From an uncultured Spirochaetota bacterium (GTDB taxonomy: Bacteria > Spirochaetota > Spirochaetia > Treponematales > UBA12059): a stretch of 48,794 nucleotides of DNA. The notes under the pieces were generated by a model. That model was not told the DNA's origin and did no database searches. It worked only from the letters and a program-made list of their open reading frames with translations. Location: positions 1 to 48,794 of the forward strand of contig CALMRC010000001.1 in NCBI GenBank assembly GCA_937873275.1, in the 5' to 3' direction. The position numbers were made by a program, and so were the translations under genes. Shown piece by piece: positions 1 to 10,256 of this stretch; positions within the stretch are counted from its first letter, which is position 1; each line of letters begins with the position of its first letter.

Positions 1-348
<348 letters not shown>

Positions 349-368
349 GATCCCGAGGGCAACCGTCC

Positions 369-389
369 AAAGACCTTTTTGGTCTTTTT
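369..389 (+). terminator. Hairpin AAAGACC-TTTTT-GGTCTTT followed by T-run after gap
   Basis: Perfect 7-bp inverted repeat ending in TTTTT, 20 bp after the gap stop codon. Confidence 0.6.
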
Positions 390-411
390 GGCGGCTTGTA
401 TTGGTGCGGCG

Positions 412-442
412 GTTCCTAACGTTCTCATGGAACGTTAGGAAC
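412..442. repeat. Perfect 13-bp inverted repeat GTTCCTAACGTTC-TCATG-GAACGTTAGGAAC
   Basis: Arms 412-424 and 430-442 are exact reverse complements. Confidence 0.9.
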
Positions 443-447
443 TGCGA

Positions 448-473
448 GGGATGGCCGACTTGTCGGCCATCCC
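448..473. repeat. Perfect 12-bp inverted repeat GGGATGGCCGAC-TT-GTCGGCCATCCC
   Basis: Arms 448-459 and 462-473 exact reverse complements, just upstream of the pgk RBS. Confidence 0.9.
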
Positions 474-497
474 GGCCCTTTTCATTCCGGAGAAACC

Positions 498-1760
498 ATG
501 ATCAAGACGATCAAGGATATCGAGCTCGCGGGCAAGCGCATCCTCATGCGCGTGGACTTCAACGTGCCCATGAAGGACGGGAAGGTCCAGGACGACACCC
601 GGATCACCGCTTCCCTGCCCACGATCCGGTACTGCCTCGAGAAGGGCGTGAAGAGCCTCGTCCTCATGAGCCACCTCGGCGACCCGAAGAAGGACGCCAA
701 GAAGGCCAAGGAAAAGGCCGAGAAGGACGGCAAGCCCTGGGACGAGGAGAAATACCTGGCGGGCAAGCACCGGATGCGTCCGGTCGCGGAGCACCTGGCC
801 AAGGTCCTCGGCAAGCCCGTGATCTTCGCGGGGGAGGACTCCTGCTACGGCAAGAAGGCCTTCATCGAGTCCCAGCCCGCCGGATCCGTCATCCTCCTGG
901 AGAACACCCGGTTCCACAAGGAGGAGACCAGCGAGGATCCCGCCGAGCGGGACAAGCTGGCCCGGGAGCTGGCCACCTACGGAGAAATCTTCGTGAACGA
1001 CGCCTTCGGCACGGCCCACCGGGATCACGCCTCCACGGCCAGCGTATCCAAGTTCCTGCCCGTGTCCGTGGGGGGCTTTCTCATGGCCAAGGAGGTGGAG
1101 TACCTGGAGCCCATGGTGGTGAACCCGCCCAAGCCCATGGTGGCCGTCATCGGCGGGGCCAAGGTGTCCTCCAAGATCGCGGTCCTGGAGAGCCTGCTCA
1201 AGAACGCCCATGCCCTGGTCATCGGGGGCGGGATGGCCTACACCTTCCTCCGGGCCCTGGGCAAGAAGACGGGCAAGTCCCTGGTGGAGGAGGACATGGT
1301 CGGCACCGCCCGGTCCATCCTGGACGCCGCGGCCGCCGCGGGCGTGGAGATCGTGCTGCCCCTGGACCATGTCTGCTCGGCGTCCTTCGACGCCTCCGCG
1401 GCCCCGGTGGCCGTGGACGGACTGGACATCCCGGACGACCTGATGGGCATGGACGTGGGGCCCAAGACCCTCTCGAAATACGCCAAGGTGCTGGAATCCG
1501 CGAAGAGCATCGTCTGGAACGGACCCGTCGGGGTCTTCGAGTTCGAAGCCTTCTCCAAGGGCACCGGGGAGGTCGCCAAGCTCGTGGCCCAGGCCACGGG
1601 CCGGGGGGCCGTCACGGTGGTCGGCGGCGGGGATTCCGTCGCGGCGGTCAACAAGTTCGGCCTGGCCGACCGGATGAGCCACGTGTCCACCGGCGGGGGC
1701 GCGAGCCTCGAGCTGCTGGAGGGGAAGAAACTCCCGGGCATCGAGGTCTGCCGGAAGTAG
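498..1760 (+). CDS. pgk: Phosphoglycerate kinase
   Basis: [45 protein letters not shown]. Confidence 0.98.
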   Translation: MIKTIKDIELAGKRILMRVDFNVPMKDGKVQDDTRITASLPTIRYCLEKGVKSLVLMSHLGDPKKDAKKAKEKAEKDGKPWDEEKYLAGKHRMRPVAEHLAKVLGKPVIFAGEDSCYGKKAFIESQPAGSVILLENTRFHKEETSEDPAERDKLARELATYGEIFVNDAFGTAHRDHASTASVSKFLPVSVGGFLMAKEVEYLEPMVVNPPKPMVAVIGGAKVSSKIAVLESLLKNAHALVIGGGMAYTFLRALGKKTGKSLVEEDMVGTARSILDAAAAAGVEIVLPLDHVCSASFDASAAPVAVDGLDIPDDLMGMDVGPKTLSKYAKVLESAKSIVWNGPVGVFEFEAFSKGTGEVAKLVAQATGRGAVTVVGGGDSVAAVNKFGLADRMSHVSTGGGASLELLEGKKLPGIEVCRK

Positions 1761-1778
1761 GTCCCGTCCGTCCGTCGG

Positions 1779-1816
1779 GCCGCCGGCGGGAACCCCGAAG
1801 CGGGTCCGCCGGCGGC
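1779..1816. repeat. 11-bp inverted repeat GCCGCCGGCGG / CCGCCGGCGGC between pgk and tpiA
   Basis: Arms 1779-1789 and 1806-1816; no T-tract. Confidence 0.7.
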
Positions 1817-1847
1817 ACTCTCGCATCCTGACATCGAGGAGAACCCT

Positions 1848-2597
1848 ATGCGTTCCTATTACATCGCCGGCAACTGGAAGATGCACAAGACCGTCGGCGA
1901 ATCCGTCGCCCTCGCCCAGGCTCTCGCGTCCGCCCTCGGGGACTGCAAGGAGAAGGTCATGATCGCCCCGGCTTTCACCTCCCTGGCCGCGGTGGCCCAG
2001 GTCCTCCGGGGTTCCAAGCTGATCCTGGGCGCCCAGAACATGGCCGCCGAGGAACAGGGGGCCCATACGGGAGAGGTGTCCGTCCTGATGCTCAAGGACC
2101 TGGGGGTCCGGGCCGTGATTCTCGGTCACTCCGAGCGCCGCCATACCTACGGGGAGACCGACGAGCTCGTGAACCGCAAGGTACGCCTGGCCCTGGCCCA
2201 CGGCCTGGATCCGATCCTCTGCGTCGGGGAAACCCTCGAGGAGAGGGAGGCCGGGCACCTCGAGAAGGTCGTGGGAACCCAGATCCGGGAAGGACTGGCG
2301 GGTGTCTCCCCGGCGGAATTCGCCCGGGTCACCATCGCCTACGAACCGGTCTGGGCCATCGGAACCGGGAAGACCGCCACCCCGGAGGACGCCGATTCGG
2401 TGCACGCCTTCTGCCGGAAGGTTCTAACGGAGCTGTACGGCGAGACCGCGGCCAAGTCCGCCTACATCCAGTACGGCGGCTCCGTGAAGCCGGAGAACGC
2501 GGCGGCCCTAATGGCCAAGCCGAACATCGACGGGGCCCTGGTGGGCGGTGCGAGCCTGAAAGCCGAGACCTTCGTACCCATAGCCAAGTTCCGGTAG
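1848..2597 (+). CDS. tpiA: Triosephosphate isomerase
   Basis: GNWKMHKT, ILGHSERR, AYEPVWAIGTGKTA, QYGGSVKPEN. Confidence 0.98.
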   Translation: MRSYYIAGNWKMHKTVGESVALAQALASALGDCKEKVMIAPAFTSLAAVAQVLRGSKLILGAQNMAAEEQGAHTGEVSVLMLKDLGVRAVILGHSERRHTYGETDELVNRKVRLALAHGLDPILCVGETLEEREAGHLEKVVGTQIREGLAGVSPAEFARVTIAYEPVWAIGTGKTATPEDADSVHAFCRKVLTELYGETAAKSAYIQYGGSVKPENAAALMAKPNIDGALVGGASLKAETFVPIAKFR

Positions 2598-2714
2598 AAC
2601 CGGAGCTCGCCTATTGATCCTGCGGCCGCCGGCGCTGTATGATGCCTTGCCCCGAAGGGGCGCGCGGCGGCCGGCGGGCCCGGGGTCGCGGAATCCGTCA
2701 ACGGAGTCTAATCC

Positions 2715-3116
2715 ATGGGTCTTCTAAGTGTCATTCTGCTGGTATTCTTCATCGTCGTCTCGGTCCTCCTGGTTCTCCTCGTGATCGTCCAGGATTCGGA
2801 CGGCGACGACCTGGGCGGGATCTTCTCCGGCGGGAGTTCGTCCGCCTTCGGGTCCCGCGCCACCAACGTGGTGGTCCGGGTCACCTACATCCTGGGCGGG
2901 CTCTTCTTCGTCTTCGCGTTCAGCCTGGCCCTTCTCAACCGCACCCCGACCGGGTCCGTCGAGGCCGCCGCCCTCCGGAAGGCCGGCCAGGGGACGACGG
3001 AATGGTGGTCCGCGGAAAGTCAGGCGGCGGCCCCCCTGCCCGGTTCTGAGGTCCAGGGTCAGCTGACCCCCCCGCAGGACGAACCGGTACCGCCTTCCCA
3101 GAATTCCGGCAACTGA
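2715..3116 (+). CDS. secG: Preprotein translocase subunit SecG
   Basis: N-terminal TM, VIVQDSDGDDLGGIFSGGSSSAFGSRATNVVVRVTYILG. Confidence 0.88.
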   Translation: MGLLSVILLVFFIVVSVLLVLLVIVQDSDGDDLGGIFSGGSSSAFGSRATNVVVRVTYILGGLFFVFAFSLALLNRTPTGSVEAAALRKAGQGTTEWWSAESQAAAPLPGSEVQGQLTPPQDEPVPPSQNSGN

Positions 3117-3236
3117 TCCTTCGACGGCGTCCGTTCGGCTCGGCCCACCCTGCGGCTCGGCCGACCGGCACGCCCGTCCGGGACGGACGCCTTCCGTCCG
3201 CATCAAACCCGAATCCCTTCCGTTCCGGAGCCATCC

Positions 3237-4082
3237 TTGGTAGAACAACCGCTGGCTACGTATTACGAATTCCTGGGTGTTCGTCCCGAGGCGTCTCCCC
3301 GGGAGATCAAGAGTGCGTTCCGGAAAAAAGCCAAGGTCTTCCACCCCGACACCGCCCGCAGCGACGACCGGTCCATGCGGTTGCTCCTGGAGGCGTATCG
3401 GACCCTCTCGGATCCCCAGCTTCGACGAGACTACGACCGGAAGCTGCGAAGGACCCAGGCGAGGAGCCGGGAGCACCCCTCCTTCGAGTACCGGACCTGG
3501 CTCCTGGAGAGGCGGGAGGATCCCGAGTACCGGGCCAAGCTGGTGATGTACGACCTCCTCCACGACCGGGACGACGAGGCCCTGGAGTACTACGAGACCA
3601 TCTCGGGGGACGAGCATACCCGCCTGACCCGGTATTTCGAACGGGCCGAGGCCATGGACGCGGAGTTCTGTATCGCGGAGCTCTACGAGAAACGGGGAGA
3701 GTGGCGAAAGGCCTACGGGGTATACCGGACCTTGATCGAAATGGAACGGGAGAAACCGGCTTTCGGGTATTTCTTCGACGTGGTGGAGCTGCAGTTCCGG
3801 CGCTTGGTGCTCGAGGGTATCTGCCTGCCGGACGGGCGGGAGGAATACCTGGATATCCTGGAGGAAGCCGCCCGGATCGCCGCGGACCCGGAGGACTCGG
3901 CCCGGTTCCTTAGAAGGAAGGCTGAGATCCTGGCGAAAGCCGGACGGGGACGGGAAGCCCTCGCCGCCCTGGGGGAGGCGGAAATCCTGGCGCCCAAGCT
4001 GCCGGGGATCAAGCCCCTCCGGAGACGGCTGGAGGCCTCCGGATCCCCGGGAGGACCTTCGCCCGCCTCGAGCCTTGCATAA
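3237..4082 (+). CDS. J-domain protein with C-terminal TPR-like region
   Basis: TTG start; YYEFLGVRPEASPREIKSAFRKKAKVFHPD (HPD motif). Confidence 0.85.
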   Translation: MVEQPLATYYEFLGVRPEASPREIKSAFRKKAKVFHPDTARSDDRSMRLLLEAYRTLSDPQLRRDYDRKLRRTQARSREHPSFEYRTWLLERREDPEYRAKLVMYDLLHDRDDEALEYYETISGDEHTRLTRYFERAEAMDAEFCIAELYEKRGEWRKAYGVYRTLIEMEREKPAFGYFFDVVELQFRRLVLEGICLPDGREEYLDILEEAARIAADPEDSARFLRRKAEILAKAGRGREALAALGEAEILAPKLPGIKPLRRRLEASGSPGGPSPASSLA

Positions 4083-4181
4083 ACCCCGGGATTTGTTTAC
4101 CTTTCTTCGGATCGTTTGTTCTAAGTACATGGGCGTACCGTCCCGACGGGGATCGCCGATTCCATAGGACAAGGAAATTTT

Positions 4182-5219
4182 ATGCGTCGCAGTCTTGTAT
4201 CCCTGTGCCTTCTCCTGGCCGTCGTCGCCCTGCAGGCCCAGACGACCATCGATACCCCGGTGGCCACGGTTCGCCTCAGCCGGCAGGAAGTCATCTCCCA
4301 GCGGAGCCTGAAGACGGACTTCGATCGCCTGGAGACTGTCGCCAAGCGCAAACTGACCCCGGAGGAGCGCAAGCAGGTCCTGGACATGCGGATCAACAAC
4401 GTCCTCTTCTTCCAGTTCTGCGAACGGGAGAAAATCACCGCCGCGGACGCCGAGATCAACGCCCAGATCACGAATATGCGGTCCCAGCTGGGACCCGCGG
4501 CTACGGACGCCAACCTCGAACAGCTCCTCCGGGCCCGGGGCGTCACCCTGGACCTCAAGGTCTGGGCCCGCCAGCAGGTGCTCCTGCAGAAGTACATCCA
4601 GACCAAGCAAGCCGACCGGCTCAAGGCCATCCCCCAGCCCACGGCGGACGACATCATCAAGGAATACGAGTTCAACAAGAAGGATTACTTCCTGCCGGAA
4701 ATGGCCCGGGTATCCATGATCTACGTGGACCTGAAGGACAAGGGACCGGAGGACCGCAGGAAGGCCCTGGAAACCCTGAACGGACTCTCCACCCAGATCA
4801 AGTCCTCCCCCGACAAGTTCGGGGAGTTCGTGACCCGGGCCATCGCCGGGGGGATGCCCTACAAGGCTTCCTCCCAGTTCACCCTGCCGAAGACCGCCGA
4901 CGCGGTGCGGGCCTTCGGGCAGAAGTTCACCGATACGGCCTTCACGGTCAAGCCCGGCCGCATCAGCGACCCCGTCGAGAGTTCCGGCTCCCAGCTGACG
5001 GGCTACGCGATACTCCGGGTGGAGGAGCAGAGCCCCGAGCGGTTCCTCGGGCTCGCCGACCTCATTCCCGGCCAGAACCGGACGGTCCAGCAGCTCATCC
5101 AGTACAAGCTCGGAATGGAGCGTCTCCAGAATACCCTGGACCAGATCGAGAGCGACCTGCTCAAGCAGTTGCGTTCCGAGGCCACGATCAAGATCGTCGA
5201 CGAGAAGCTGGAGTTCTAG
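4182..5219 (+). CDS. Exported SurA-like peptidyl-prolyl isomerase/chaperone
   Basis: Signal peptide; SurA-N-like RLSRQEVISQR...LTPEERKQVLDMRINNVLFFQFCEREKITAADAEINAQI. Confidence 0.65.
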   Translation: MRRSLVSLCLLLAVVALQAQTTIDTPVATVRLSRQEVISQRSLKTDFDRLETVAKRKLTPEERKQVLDMRINNVLFFQFCEREKITAADAEINAQITNMRSQLGPAATDANLEQLLRARGVTLDLKVWARQQVLLQKYIQTKQADRLKAIPQPTADDIIKEYEFNKKDYFLPEMARVSMIYVDLKDKGPEDRRKALETLNGLSTQIKSSPDKFGEFVTRAIAGGMPYKASSQFTLPKTADAVRAFGQKFTDTAFTVKPGRISDPVESSGSQLTGYAILRVEEQSPERFLGLADLIPGQNRTVQQLIQYKLGMERLQNTLDQIESDLLKQLRSEATIKIVDEKLEF

Positions 5220-5221
5220 GC

Positions 5222-5647
5222 ATGGCCTCCCGAAGGAAGGGGAGGATCCTGGCCTTCCAGGCCCTGTACGCGTGGGAGGCCTCCCGGCAGCCTCTGGAGG
5301 ATCTTTTATCCTACGAGTGGGTGGAGGATGCCAAGCGGGAATCCCTGGAGGACGAGCTCAAGGCCTTCGCGGGCCTGCTCATCTCGGGTACGATCGAGAA
5401 TATCGAGGCCGTCGACGCCTGCATCCAGCGGCACCTGGAGCATTGGACCTTGGAGCGTCTCAAGAAGGTGGACCTGGCGGTCCTCCGGCTCTCCGCCTAC
5501 TCCCTGATGTTCCAGAAGGACATACCCGCGCAGATCACGATCGACGAGGCCATCGAGATCGTAAAGGAATACGGATCCGAGGATTCCTACAAGTTCGTGA
5601 ACGGGGTTCTGGATGCCATCTGGAAAGCGGAATCGCAGGGATCCTGA
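5222..5647 (+). CDS. nusB: Transcription antitermination factor NusB
   Basis: ASRRKGRILAFQALYAWE...ITIDEAIEIVKEYGSEDSYKFVNGVLDAI. Confidence 0.95.
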   Translation: MASRRKGRILAFQALYAWEASRQPLEDLLSYEWVEDAKRESLEDELKAFAGLLISGTIENIEAVDACIQRHLEHWTLERLKKVDLAVLRLSAYSLMFQKDIPAQITIDEAIEIVKEYGSEDSYKFVNGVLDAIWKAESQGS

Positions 5648-7160
5648 GACTTTCTGGAGAGACCGCGGGACGGTCGCCGCGATCCTGGCGGTCCTCCTCC
5701 TGGGGGCCTGTTCTCCCGGCGCCGGATTCGAGCGGTCCCTTGCGAGTTTGGATGCTTCGGGAAACGACCCGGCCCGTCTGAGCCGTCTCCTGGACGCGGG
5801 ATCCCGTCGGGCCCGGAGCTCCTCGGACTGGATCCGGCTCCTATCCCGGGCGTTCCGGGCCTCGGAGAAGACCGGGAACCCGGCCCTGGCCGCGGAGGTC
5901 GCGGAACGGGCCCGCAAAGTCTATCCCACCTACGAGGACATCGCCCTGGCCGCGTGCCGGGCCTACCTGGACGCCGACCGGCCCGGGGACGCCCTCGCCC
6001 TGTTCCCGGCACCCCTGGATCCCGAGCTCCGGCCGGCCTGGTTCGCCGAGGCCTACCTGGAATGCTCCCGGCTTCCGGGCGGCGACCCGTCCCGGCCGGG
6101 AGAGGAGGACTCGCTCCTGCGCGTGGCGGACGCCTCCGGGCGGGGGGAGCCCGCGATCGACGCGGCCCTCCTTCGGATGCGGGCGGGAGACCGGGACGGC
6201 GCCGCCGCGTACCTGCGCCGGGCCGTCGAGCTCGGAGCCGCCCCGGATCCGGACCTGGCCTGGGATGCCGGAGCCCTCGATTCCCTGCTCTCGGATTCCC
6301 GGCGCGCCTTTTCGGGCCGGGACCTGGAACGGAAGGCCGACGCGGCCTTCCTGCTGGGCGAACGGGAGTGGGCCCGGGAATACCTGACGGAGCTGGTCCT
6401 GGCGGATCCCGGGTATTCCTGGAAGGTATACGCTTCCCTGGCCTCCCTGGAGGAGGATCCCGTCCGGGCCGACTATTGGTACGAGGCGATGGCCGCGGCC
6501 TTTCCCTCGGATTCCGGCGCACTCCGCGCCCGGGCGGCCTATCTGGCGCGGACGGGGCGGGAGGAATCGGCCCTGACGATCCTGGCCGACCGGCGGGAGG
6601 ATCCTCCGGACCTCCGGTCGGCGGTCCTGGAGGCGGAGATCCGGCTTCGCGGCGCCCCGGTAGAGGCCCGCGCGGCCCGGGCGATGGAACTGGCCGACGC
6701 ATTCCCGGACGACCCGTACCTCCAGTCCTGGTCCCTGGGAATCCTGGCGTCGGCGGAACGGTTCCCCCAGGCCGCGGAGGCGTACCGCCGGCTCAAAACC
6801 CGGGGCGTGGACCTGGGAGAGCCCTGGTATTTCGAAGCTCTGTCCCTCACCCTGGAGGGCCGGATCGCGGAGGCCGTCGAGTTCATCGAGGGGGCCGGGC
6901 CGGCGTCGGAGGGCCCGGATGCGCCCTTCGCCCTGGGAGTGCTATATTCGGAGATCGGGAACCATACGCTCGCCGCCGAGAGGTTCCGGATCGCGGCTTC
7001 CCGGGCCGGGGACCCCGAAGGCCGGGCTCGGGCCCTGACCGAGGAAGGCAAGGAGCGGGCGGCCCTCGGGGACCGCCGGGGGGCCCGAGCCGCCTGGGAA
7101 GCGGCGTTGGAGGCGAAACCGGATTACGCGGAGGCCCTGCGACTGTCCGGCTCCCGATAG
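5613..7160 (+). CDS. TPR-rich lipoprotein (start overlaps nusB, or starts slightly downstream)
   Basis: Lipobox-like AVLLLGAC; repeated TPR-like helices. Confidence 0.7.
   Translation: MPSGKRNRRDPETFWRDRGTVAAILAVLLLGACSPGAGFERSLASLDASGNDPARLSRLLDAGSRRARSSSDWIRLLSRAFRASEKTGNPALAAEVAERARKVYPTYEDIALAACRAYLDADRPGDALALFPAPLDPELRPAWFAEAYLECSRLPGGDPSRPGEEDSLLRVADASGRGEPAIDAALLRMRAGDRDGAAAYLRRAVELGAAPDPDLAWDAGALDSLLSDSRRAFSGRDLERKADAAFLLGEREWAREYLTELVLADPGYSWKVYASLASLEEDPVRADYWYEAMAAAFPSDSGALRARAAYLARTGREESALTILADRREDPPDLRSAVLEAEIRLRGAPVEARAARAMELADAFPDDPYLQSWSLGILASAERFPQAAEAYRRLKTRGVDLGEPWYFEALSLTLEGRIAEAVEFIEGAGPASEGPDAPFALGVLYSEIGNHTLAAERFRIAASRAGDPEGRARALTEEGKERAALGDRRGARAAWEAALEAKPDYAEALRLSGSR
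6836..6846 (-). repeat. GGGACAGAGCT motif (reads ALSL in CDS)
   Basis: AGCTCTGTCCC exact. Confidence 0.8.
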
Positions 7161-7182
7161 TCCCGGAGGAAAAGAGGAATCC

Positions 7183-7929
7183 ATGCTGAAGCTGAAGAAC
7201 GAGGAACAGATCCGAGGAATCCGGGAATCCTGTCGCCTGCTTTCCGGCCTGTTCGCGGAACTCCGCCCCCAGGTGCGGGAGGGGGTCTCGACGCGGGACC
7301 TGGACGATTTCGCCCGCACCTACATCCAGAAAGCCGGGGGACGGCCCGCCTTCCTCGGCTACGAAGGATATCCCGCCTCCCTGTGCGTCTCCGTCAACGA
7401 GGAGGTCATCCACGGGATCCCGGGCCCCCGCCGGCTTCGAAGCGGCGACATCGTGGGACTCGATTGCGGGATCGACCTCGGGGGATACTTCTCCGACGCG
7501 GCCATCACCGTGCCGGTGGGGCGGGTTTCGACGGACATCGAGGCCCTCCTCTCGACGACCCGGGAGTGCCTGGACCGGGCCATCGCGGCGATCCGGGTGG
7601 GCGGACGGATCCACGACATTTCCCGGGCCGTGTACGGACTCGCCCGCAGCCGGGGCTACGGGGTCGTCCGGCAATGGTGCGGGCACGGGGTGGGCTTTTC
7701 CCCCCACGAGGATCCCCAGGTTCCGAACTACGTCGGGGTGGGACCGAATCCCCGCATCGTCCCCGGCATGGTCCTGGCCATCGAGCCCATGATCAACCTG
7801 GGAGGGGACGACGTGGAAACCCTGGACGACGACTGGACCGTGGTCACCGCGGACGGGAAACCCTCCGCCCATTTCGAACACACCGTGGCCATACTTCCGG
7901 ACGGGCCCGAGGTCCTGACCACCTGGTGA
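7183..7929 (+). CDS. map: Methionine aminopeptidase, type I
   Basis: LGYEGYPASLCVSVNEEVIHGIPG, GDIVGLDCGIDLGGYFSDAAIT, GHGVGFSPHEDPQVPNY, FEHTVAI. Confidence 0.97.
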   Translation: MLKLKNEEQIRGIRESCRLLSGLFAELRPQVREGVSTRDLDDFARTYIQKAGGRPAFLGYEGYPASLCVSVNEEVIHGIPGPRRLRSGDIVGLDCGIDLGGYFSDAAITVPVGRVSTDIEALLSTTRECLDRAIAAIRVGGRIHDISRAVYGLARSRGYGVVRQWCGHGVGFSPHEDPQVPNYVGVGPNPRIVPGMVLAIEPMINLGGDDVETLDDDWTVVTADGKPSAHFEHTVAILPDGPEVLTTW

Positions 7930-8007
7930 AGTCGGCACTGTAACCATTGCGGTCGTCCGGTAGTATATTTTAGCGAGAGCGAATCGGACGAACGCAAGGA
8001 GTGTGCC

Positions 8008-9525
<1,518 letters not shown>

Positions 9526-9535
9526 GGCTAGAATT

Positions 9536-9572
9536 GGGGCCGTCCCGGATTCCCGGGGCGGCCCCTTTTTTT
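9536..9572 (+). terminator. Rho-independent terminator after htrA
   Basis: GGGGCCGTCCCGG-ATTC-CCGGGGCGGCCCC followed by TTTTTTT (one wobble). Confidence 0.9.
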
Positions 9573-9648
9573 CGCGGGCCGCGGGATTCCGGAACCCATG
9601 CGGAACATCGGGCGGAGCGATAGACGACCGACCCGCGAAAGGACGGCC

Positions 9649-10254
9649 ATGCGAAAGGAATTCCTGCCCTACGATACGGTCCGCAACAACGCCCTCAAGC
9701 TGGCGCACCGGATCCACTCGGACGGATTCGTCCCGGACATCATCTACGTCTCCCTCCGGGGCGGGGCGTATCTGGGAAACGTGATCTCCGAATACTTCAA
9801 GATCGTGCGGAAATCCGACCGGCCGGTCTTCTATGCCGCCGTCGTCGCCCATTCCTACACGGACGTGCAGGCCCACGAGCAGGTCCGAATCGACGGCTGG
9901 ACCTACAGCCCCGAATATCTCCGCCACGGGGACCGGGTCCTCCTGGTGGACGACATCTACGATTCCGGACGCACCATCAACCACCTCGTGGAGATCCTCC
10001 TGGAAAAGGGAATTCCCCGTACGGACATCAAGGTCGCGGTCCACGACTACAAGGTCGCGAAGTACCGCAAGGAAGAGCTCCCCATACGCCCGGATTACTA
10101 CTGCCGAAGGGTCGAGGTCGAGTCCCCCCAGGACGAGGTCTGGATACACTACATGAGCCACGAGCTCGTGGGCCTGTCCGAGGAGGAGTTGAGGGTCCAC
10201 TACTATCCCGAGGATCCCGAACTCAAGGACATACTCTCGGTCCTCAAGAAGTAG
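9649..10254 (+). CDS. Phosphoribosyltransferase-family protein
   Basis: PDIIYVSLRGGAYLGNVISEYF and PRPP loop VLLVDDIYDSGRTINHLVEIL; ORF open from 9598. Confidence 0.85.
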   Translation: MRKEFLPYDTVRNNALKLAHRIHSDGFVPDIIYVSLRGGAYLGNVISEYFKIVRKSDRPVFYAAVVAHSYTDVQAHEQVRIDGWTYSPEYLRHGDRVLLVDDIYDSGRTINHLVEILLEKGIPRTDIKVAVHDYKVAKYRKEELPIRPDYYCRRVEVESPQDEVWIHYMSHELVGLSEEELRVHYYPEDPELKDILSVLKK

Positions 10255-10256
10255 CG

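Noticed and set aside
435-2405. Long minus-strand ORF (656 aa) opposite pgk/tpiA
   Set aside because: High-GC shadow ORF; the plus strand carries clear pgk and tpiA, and the translation has no recognisable fold.
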